Assembly: GCF_000372365.1 (NCBI RefSeq)
Contig: NZ_AQUU01000005.1
Coordinates: forward strand, 83,377-147,376
Direction of reading: 5' to 3'
Length of the DNA stretch: 64,000 nt
Source of the DNA: Aggregatibacter actinomycetemcomitans DSM 8324
GTDB taxonomy: Bacteria; Pseudomonadota; Gammaproteobacteria; Enterobacterales; Pasteurellaceae
Shown here: positions 59,040-64,000 of the stretch, one piece after another
Layout: the number at the start of each line of letters is the position of its first letter
How positions within the stretch are numbered: the stretch's first letter is position 1
Program-made: the position numbers and the translations under genes
Notes under the pieces: model-generated
Seen by the model: only the letters and a program-made list of their open reading frames with translations
The model's database searches: none
What the model was told of the DNA's origin: nothing

Positions 59040-60392
59040 ATGGATTTAATTATCGGTTTAATCGCCATTGTCGCCGTCGCCTACTACATCGTAAAAGGCT
59101 ATTCGGCGACAGGCGTATTAATGTTCGGCGGCTTGGCGCTGTTATTGATTTCCGTGTTATTGGGGCATTCCATTTTGCCGGAAAACGTCAAAAGCACCGG
59201 CTCCGCCTATTTTGATATTCTGGAATATGTGAAACATTTACTGTCAAATCGCGCCGGCGGCTTGGGTTTAATGATCATGATTTTATGCGGCTTCTCCGCC
59301 TACATGACCCATTTGGGCGCCAACGACGTGGTGGTCAAACTGGTTTCCAAACCCTTAAAAAATATTCGTTCGCCATATATTTTAATGGTGTTCGCCTATT
59401 TTCTAGCGTGCCTGATGTCCTTTGCGGTCGCCTCTGCCACAGGTTTAGGCGTATTGTTAATGGCGACCCTGTTCCCCGTCATGGTCAATGTCGGCATCTC
59501 TCGAGGTGCGGCGGCAGCCATTTGTGCCTCACCGATTTCCATTATTTTGTCACCGACCTCCGGTGATGTGGTGTTATCCGCCGAAATCTCCCAAATCCCA
59601 TTAAGCGAATTTGCTTTCGGCACCAGCCTGCCGGTTTCCCTTTTCGCCATTTGCGGCATCGCCGTCGCCCATTTTTTCTGGCAACGTTATTTGGATCGCA
59701 AAGAAGGCATTAAAATCGAACGGGTTGACGCGTCCGAAATCAAAACCATCGCGCCGAATTTCTACGCGATTCTACCGCTTTTACCCATCATCGGCGTGTT
59801 ACTTTTCGATGGTAAATTCGGGTTACCGAAACTGCACATCGTGACCATCATTATTCTGTGTTTTATCATTACCGCTGTGATTGATTTCGCCCGCAACTTC
59901 AGCGCGAAGAAAACCTTTGATAACTTGGTGGTCGCCTATCGCGGCATGGCGGACGCCTTTGCCGGCGTGGTGATGCTATTGGTCGCCGCAGGCGTATTCG
60001 CACAAAGTTTAAGCACTATTGGTTTTATCACCAATCTCATTGATTCCGCCCAATCTTTCGGTGGCAGCAGCTTAACTATGATGTTAGTACTCGCCGTCAT
60101 CACCATTTTAGCCACCATGGCGACCGGCTCCGGCAACGCGGCATTCTACGCTTTCGCCGAACTGATCCCGAAACTGGCGGCGCAAATGGGCGCCAATCCG
60201 GCTTATTTAACTATTCCGATGTTACAAGCCTCCAACTTAGGTCGCGGCTTATCACCGGTGTCCGGCGTGGTGGTCGCGGTGTCCGGCATGGCGAAAATTT
60301 CTCCGTTTGAAATCGTGAAACGAATGTCCGTGCCGATGGCGGTGGGTTTCATTTGTGTGGTTATCGCCACAGAGTTATTCATTCCCGCCTAA
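59040..60392 (+). CDS. dcuC: DcuC-family anaerobic C4-dicarboxylate transporter
   Basis: A 450-residue inner-membrane transporter with about twelve hydrophobic segments, matching DcuC/DcuD in length and in stretches such as SPISIILSPTSGDVVLSAE near residue 165 and ATGSGNAAFYAFAELIPKLA near residue 360. DcuC mainly exports succinate during fermentation, which fits the mixed-acid pathways in this window. AAGGAG precedes the ATG. The DcuC versus DcuD label is by overall resemblance. It ends in an uptake-signal terminator. Confidence 0.9.
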   Translation: MDLIIGLIAIVAVAYYIVKGYSATGVLMFGGLALLLISVLLGHSILPENVKSTGSAYFDILEYVKHLLSNRAGGLGLMIMILCGFSAYMTHLGANDVVVKLVSKPLKNIRSPYILMVFAYFLACLMSFAVASATGLGVLLMATLFPVMVNVGISRGAAAAICASPISIILSPTSGDVVLSAEISQIPLSEFAFGTSLPVSLFAICGIAVAHFFWQRYLDRKEGIKIERVDASEIKTIAPNFYAILPLLPIIGVLLFDGKFGLPKLHIVTIIILCFIITAVIDFARNFSAKKTFDNLVVAYRGMADAFAGVVMLLVAAGVFAQSLSTIGFITNLIDSAQSFGGSSLTMMLVLAVITILATMATGSGNAAFYAFAELIPKLAAQMGANPAYLTIPMLQASNLGRGLSPVSGVVVAVSGMAKISPFEIVKRMSVPMAVGFICVVIATELFIPA

Positions 60393-60400
60393 TTCACCGT

Positions 60401-60468
60401 AAAGTGCGGTGGTTTTTCCCGATGTTTTTCTACACTAAAAAAACACCCGTGAAATCCACCGCACTTTT
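60401..60468 (+). terminator. Inverted uptake-signal terminator after dcuC
   Basis: Uptake signals at 60402-60410 and 60458-60466 with complementary flanking bases (GGTGG and CCACC), 9 bases past dcuC. Confidence 0.75.
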
Positions 60469-60584
60469 GTTTGCCAAAACACCGCAATCGTTTACGTTAT
60501 TCAAGGGAAGTGGTAGAATGCGCCACCGTTTTACAAGAGAGACAAAAAATCATAAGCAAGTGCGGTTAAAATTCGCGCTATTTT

Positions 60585-60615
60585 GTATTGCATTGCAATA
60601 CGATTGACGTATAAT
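60585..60615 (+). promoter_or_regulatory. dinJ-yafQ promoter with palindromic operator
   Basis: TATAAT (60610-60615) and TTGCAT (60588-60593) with a 16-base spacer. A perfect palindrome GTATTGC-ATT-GCAATAC (60585-60601) covers the -35. This fits autorepression by the DinJ-YafQ complex, inferred from position. Confidence 0.65.
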
Positions 60616-60646
60616 TTCCTCGTATTTCACCATGGAGGAAAAAATT

Positions 60647-60919
60647 ATGTTAGATAGCGCAGTGAATTTCCGTACTCAAGCCGACATCAAAGAGCAAGCG
60701 TTTAACGTCATTAAAAGCTATGGCTTAACGCCCGCTCAGGTGTTAAATATGTTTTTGACCCAAATTGCCAAAACCAACACAATTCCGCTCAGTTTGGATT
60801 ATCAGCCGAATACAAAAACAGCTAATGCAATCAATGAATTAATGAGCGGAAAAGGGGAAAGATTTAGCGTAGATTCCTTTGATGAATTTCAACAAAAAAT
60901 GCGTGATTTAAGCAAATAA
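60647..60919 (+). CDS. dinJ: DinJ-like antitoxin (RelB/DinJ family)
   Basis: A 90-residue antitoxin from MLDSAVNFRTQADIKEQAFN. The N-terminus has the ribbon-helix-helix arrangement of RelB/DinJ proteins (LTPAQVLNMFLTQIAKTNTIP is the second helix region), which binds the operator. The C-terminal tail would wrap the YafQ toxin. GGAGG stands eight bases before the ATG at 60647; the in-frame ATG overlapping that GGAGG (60632) is not the start. yafQ follows after 11 bases. Confidence 0.88.
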   Translation: MLDSAVNFRTQADIKEQAFNVIKSYGLTPAQVLNMFLTQIAKTNTIPLSLDYQPNTKTANAINELMSGKGERFSVDSFDEFQQKMRDLSK

Positions 60920-60930
60920 AAAGGATTTTC

Positions 60931-61197
60931 ATGGATTACGTTTTATCAAAAGAATATAAACGGGACTTAAAAAAACTTCCGGTCGAAATTCAATCCGGTC
61001 CGGAATATGCAGAGGTTTTATATTGCCTGTTCAATCAAAAATCCCTACCCGAACGATATAAAGATCATGCTTTGCAAGGAAATTGGCAGGGATTTCGAGA
61101 TTGCCACATCAAAAATGATCTCATTTTAATTTACAAAATAGAAGCAGACACCCTCTATTTTGCAAGGCTAAATTCTCACTCGGAAGTGTTTAAATAA
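60931..61197 (+). CDS. yafQ: YafQ-like mRNA interferase toxin
   Basis: An 88-residue toxin of the RelE/YafQ fold that cleaves mRNA in the ribosome. The catalytic elements of YafQ are present: His in [20 protein letters not shown] (two histidines and an Asp around residues 46-58), and the terminal SHSEVFK with the last His and Phe. The set looks intact, so activity is plausible. It is directly downstream of dinJ. AAAAGG lies upstream of its ATG. Confidence 0.88.
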   Translation: MDYVLSKEYKRDLKKLPVEIQSGPEYAEVLYCLFNQKSLPERYKDHALQGNWQGFRDCHIKNDLILIYKIEADTLYFARLNSHSEVFK

Positions 61198-61228
61198 AAT
61201 TCATATCCATTACATATTAGAGAAAACC

Positions 61229-62788
61229 ATGACCAACATCCATAACCATAAAATCCTCATCCTCGACTTCGGTTCCCAATATACCCAACTCATCGCCCGC
61301 CGTGTGCGTGAAATCGGGGTGTATTGTGAGCTTTGGGCGTGGGATGTGACCGAACAACAAATCCGTGATTTCAACCCAACGGGGATTATTCTTTCCGGTG
61401 GTCCGGAAAGCACCACGGAAGAAAACAGCCCGCGCGCACCTGAATATGTCTTTCATGCCGGCGTGCCGGTATTAGGCATTTGCTACGGTATGCAAACCAT
61501 GGCAATGCAGCTTGGCGGCTTAACGGAAACCTCTGATCACCGCGAGTTCGGTTATGCCTCCGTTTTAATAGAAAATCCGACCGCACTTTTTGCCCATTTA
61601 AATGACGGCGACAGCAAATTAGATGTGTGGATGAGCCACGGCGATAAAGTTACCCGCCTGCCGAAGGACTTCCAAATCACCGGCACCACGCCGACCTGCC
61701 CGATTGCCGCCATGTCTGATGAAAATCGTCGTTTCTACGGCGTGCAATTCCACCCTGAAGTAACCCACACCAAAAAAGGCTTGGAATTATTAACCAATTT
61801 CGTAGTAAACATTTGTGGTTGCGAAACCAAATGGACGGCAGAAAACATCATTGAAGATGCCGTGGCGCGCATTAAAGCGCAAGTAGGTGATGACGAAGTG
61901 ATTTTAGGCTTATCCGGCGGCGTGGATTCTTCCGTGGTGGCGCTGTTATTACATCGCGCTATCGGCAAAAACTTACATTGCGTGTTCGTGGATAACGGTT
62001 TATTGCGTTTAAACGAAGGCGTTCAGGTGATGGAAATGTTCGGCGATAAATTCGGTTTGAACATTACCCGTGTTGATGCAGAAAGCCGTTTCTTGAGCGA
62101 GTTGGCGGGCGTTTCCGACCCTGAGGCAAAACGTAAAATTATCGGCAAAGTGTTTGTGGATGTGTTCGACGACGAATCGAAAAAACTCACCAACGTAAAA
62201 TGGCTCGCGCAAGGCACCATTTATCCTGACGTGATCGAATCCGCCGCCGGCAAAACCGGCAAAGCCCATGTGATCAAATCCCACCATAACGTAGGCGGCT
62301 TGCCGGATTACATGAAATTAGGCTTAGTTGAGCCGTTACGCGAACTATTCAAAGACGAAGTGCGCAAAATCGGCTTGGCATTAGGCTTACCGGCAGAAAT
62401 GATCAACCGTCATCCGTTTCCCGGCCCGGGTTTAGGGGTGCGCGTACTCGGCGAAGTGAAAAAAGAATACTGCGATTTATTACGTCGCGCCGATGCAATT
62501 TTTATCGAAGAATTGCATAACAACGGTTGGTATGCGAAAACCAGCCAAGCCTTCAGCGTATTCCTGCCGGTGAAATCGGTAGGTGTGATGGGCGACGGGC
62601 GTAAATATGACTGGGTTATCTCCCTGCGCGCCGTAGAAACGATCGATTTTATGACCGCACATTGGGCACACCTGCCTTATGATTTGCTCGGCAGAATTTC
62701 CAATCGCATTATCAATGAAGTAAACGGCATTTCCCGTGTGGTATATGACATCAGCGGAAAACCACCAGCAACGATTGAGTGGGAATAA
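61229..62788 (+). CDS. guaA: GMP synthase (glutamine-hydrolysing)
   Basis: Converts XMP to GMP using glutamine and ATP. At 519 residues it is complete. The class I glutaminase nucleophile is in [17 protein letters not shown] near residue 87, with the HPE dyad in [11 protein letters not shown]. The ATP pyrophosphatase P-loop-like motif [19 protein letters not shown] lies near residue 228, and the C-terminal dimerisation domain ends with PPATIEWE. The 3' end of guaA is a known integration site for tyrosine-integrase elements, matching the integrase remnant just downstream. Confidence 0.97.
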   Translation: MTNIHNHKILILDFGSQYTQLIARRVREIGVYCELWAWDVTEQQIRDFNPTGIILSGGPESTTEENSPRAPEYVFHAGVPVLGICYGMQTMAMQLGGLTETSDHREFGYASVLIENPTALFAHLNDGDSKLDVWMSHGDKVTRLPKDFQITGTTPTCPIAAMSDENRRFYGVQFHPEVTHTKKGLELLTNFVVNICGCETKWTAENIIEDAVARIKAQVGDDEVILGLSGGVDSSVVALLLHRAIGKNLHCVFVDNGLLRLNEGVQVMEMFGDKFGLNITRVDAESRFLSELAGVSDPEAKRKIIGKVFVDVFDDESKKLTNVKWLAQGTIYPDVIESAAGKTGKAHVIKSHHNVGGLPDYMKLGLVEPLRELFKDEVRKIGLALGLPAEMINRHPFPGPGLGVRVLGEVKKEYCDLLRRADAIFIEELHNNGWYAKTSQAFSVFLPVKSVGVMGDGRKYDWVISLRAVETIDFMTAHWAHLPYDLLGRISNRIINEVNGISRVVYDISGKPPATIEWE

Positions 62789-62797
62789 TATTTCCGC

Positions 62798-62890
62798 ATT
62801 TCATGACGTTTCAAAATAGTTATAAAGCCCCTCTCTGTCGGGGTTTTATTATTTCATGGCGTTTCATACCATTTCATAGTATTTCATTTT
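62798..62890. repeat. 10-bp phased TTTCAT direct repeats between guaA and the integrase
   Basis: Four units of the form (A/G)TTTCAT-N3 stand in exact 10-base register (62851, 62861, 62871, 62881), and two more start at 62798 and 62808 (the second reads TTTCAA). A guaA terminator-like stem (AAAGCCCC and GGGGTTTT, about 62824-62845) lies between the groups. Spacing of one helical turn suggests cooperative binding sites, possibly integrase arm or excisionase sites. Confidence 0.6.
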
Positions 62891-62983
62891 TATTGCGTTA
62901 TTTTTGACGGTGTGTATTGAAACACAATCCAAAAAGATCAAAAATACCGACACTTTTCAGACGGTATAATGGACGTAATAAAA

Positions 62984-63727
62984 ATGCTCACCGATTCAAA
63001 AATCAAATCACTAAAACCAAAAGATAAACTCTATAAAGTCGCTGATCGTGACGGGCTTTATGTATCAGTCACTCCCGCAGGGACTATCACATTCCGTTAC
63101 GACTACAGAATCAACGGTAGACGCGAAACATTAACTATCGGTAAATACGGCGCCGACGGAATAAATCTCGCAGAAGCGCGCGAAAAATTAATGATCGCAA
63201 GGAAGCAGGTCAGTGAAGGCATTTCTCCCGCCGGTGAAAAGCGTAATCAAAAAGACCTTATCCGCAATGCAGATCGCTTTTCCGCTTTCGCTGAAAAATA
63301 CCTTGAGGAGGTGCAACTGGCAGAAAGTACAAAAGCCCTCCGCGTGGCCACTTATGAACGAGATATTAAAGGCACGTTTGGGAATCGCTTAATGACCGAA
63401 ATCACTACGGATGAAATCCGCCGCCATTGCAATAAAATTAAAGATCGCGGTGCGCCTTCCACGGCCATTTTCGTACGGGATTTAATCGCGAATATCTACC
63501 GATATGCGATTCAGCGCGGACATAAACTGCCAAATCCAGCCGATGAAATCGCAAATTCATCTATTGCAACGTTCAAAAAGCGCGAACGCGTTCTAACCCC
63601 GAGAGAAATAAAACTCTTTTTTAGCACACTTGAAAACACTCAATCGGATTTCGCACTGAAAAAAGCAGTAAAATTTATCTTGCTAACTCTTGTGCGAAAA
63701 GGTGAACATGATAGCCCCAAATTTTAA
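62984..63727 (+). pseudogene. Truncated P4-type tyrosine integrase
   Basis: From MLTDSKIKSLKPKDKLYKVA the reading frame gives about 247 residues of a P4-like integrase: the N-terminal DUF4102 arm-binding domain (DGLYVSVTPAGTITFRYDYR), the SAM-like core-binding domain, and only the beginning of the catalytic domain. It breaks off after LTLVRKGE, which holds the first catalytic arginine, and ends with an unrelated HDSPKF. The HxxR and tyrosine are missing, so it cannot recombine DNA. It lies 195 bases after guaA. Confidence 0.85.
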
Positions 63728-64000
63728 TTTTCTTTATCTGCATAGGTTTTGCTCCATCCGGTTGAATAATTATAGTTTAATGGCTCCGCTGACTGCTCCA
63801 ATGCTAATTTGTGCTTTGTTGCAACTTGATGATTGTGCAGCTTGGAATCTTTCAATTCTTTGAATAACGCTTTCATTTTTTCGTGGTCCATCATGACAAC
63901 ATCATTTTCATACGTCGTCCACGGCACCGTTTCATCACCCAACACATCAAACGCTGCTTTCAGCTCAATGACGTTCGCGCGCGCTTTGTCATCCGAATCG
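63724..64000 (-). CDS. Phage-like protein, partial (possibly DUF4376-type tail-associated)
   Basis: The frame is open from the window edge to TAA at 63724, about 91 codons. It reads KARANVIELKAAFDVLGDE, then VPWTTYENDVVMMDHEKMK and a charged tail. The W-x(n)-N-x-V pattern with helices on both sides resembles DUF4376 proteins encoded near phage tail genes, but this is a weak match. It is convergent with the integrase remnant and overlaps its stop by four bases, marking a junction. The start is outside the window. Confidence 0.5.
   Translation of the reverse strand, partial: DSDDKARANVIELKAAFDVLGDETVPWTTYENDVVMMDHEKMKALFKELKDSKLHNHQVATKHKLALEQSAEPLNYNYSTGWSKTYADKEN

Overview
The window is a chromosomal segment of a Pasteurellaceae bacterium. 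The best evidence is the nine-base DNA uptake signal AAGTGCGGT/ACCGCACTT of the Haemophilus influenzae type, which recurs dozens of times in both orientations, often as inverted pairs at gene ends. Protein sequences and gene order also fit Haemophilus/Aggregatibacter, for example pcnB-folK, dksA, rec2(comEC)-msbA-lpxK-kdsB-uvrC and rimP-nusA-infB-rbfA-truB. I infer an Aggregatibacter-like species, but the sequence alone cannot settle the genus.

Layout. 1-5.9 kb: cysB (partial), rluB, yciO, tyrA and sppA on the minus strand, with ydjA divergent from sppA. 6.3-12.2 kb: pyruvate dehydrogenase operon aceE-aceF-lpdA. 12.6-13.5 kb: tehB. 13.6-21.1 kb: maltodextrin locus, malT divergent from malP-malQ. 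21.2-26.1 kb: cvpA, yfbV and the acetate pathway ackA-pta. 26.3-26.8 kb: a secreted cupin behind a Fur-like box. 26.8-37.8 kb: folK-pcnB, dksA, comEC (interrupted by an in-frame stop), then the envelope genes msbA-lpxK-ycaR-kdsB, and uvrC. 37.9-42.2 kb: a palindromic element and a four-gene ABC importer operon with a CRP-like site. 42.3-43.4 kb: selD (Cys form). 43.5-45.7 kb: an AT-rich accessory patch with a Fic enzyme and several broken or tiny genes. 45.8-51.3 kb: pntAB, sfsA, a predicted Fur-controlled small RNA, and tyrS. 51.4-52.2 kb: a second accessory patch (histidine phosphatase and a gene fragment). 52.3-58.8 kb: metY-rimP-nusA-infB-rbfA-truB, with a small membrane-protein gene between infB and rbfA. 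59-62.8 kb: dcuC, a dinJ-yafQ toxin-antitoxin pair and guaA. 62.8-64 kb: a truncated integrase and a phage-like gene just downstream of guaA.

How it works together. Most of the window is housekeeping: pyruvate to acetyl-CoA (PDH), acetyl-CoA to acetate (Pta-AckA), glycogen/maltodextrin use, transhydrogenase, lipid A/Kdo synthesis, and translation/RNA metabolism. The accessory material is confined to short AT-rich patches without uptake signals and to the guaA junction.

The most interesting points are: (1) a promoter with two Fur-like boxes feeding a transcript of about 70 nt that ends in an intrinsic terminator with a CU-rich, anti-Shine-Dalgarno-like loop; (2) pcnB apparently starting at an ATC/ATT codon, as in E. 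coli; (3) comEC broken by one TGA; (4) a palindromic element of about 157 bp with perfect termini; (5) a two-copy triple-hairpin intergenic element; (6) a 10-bp phased TTTCAT array between guaA and the integrase; (7) an uptake-signal hairpin after infB whose two arms carry matching changes. No CRISPR array, rRNA operon or complete transposase gene was seen.
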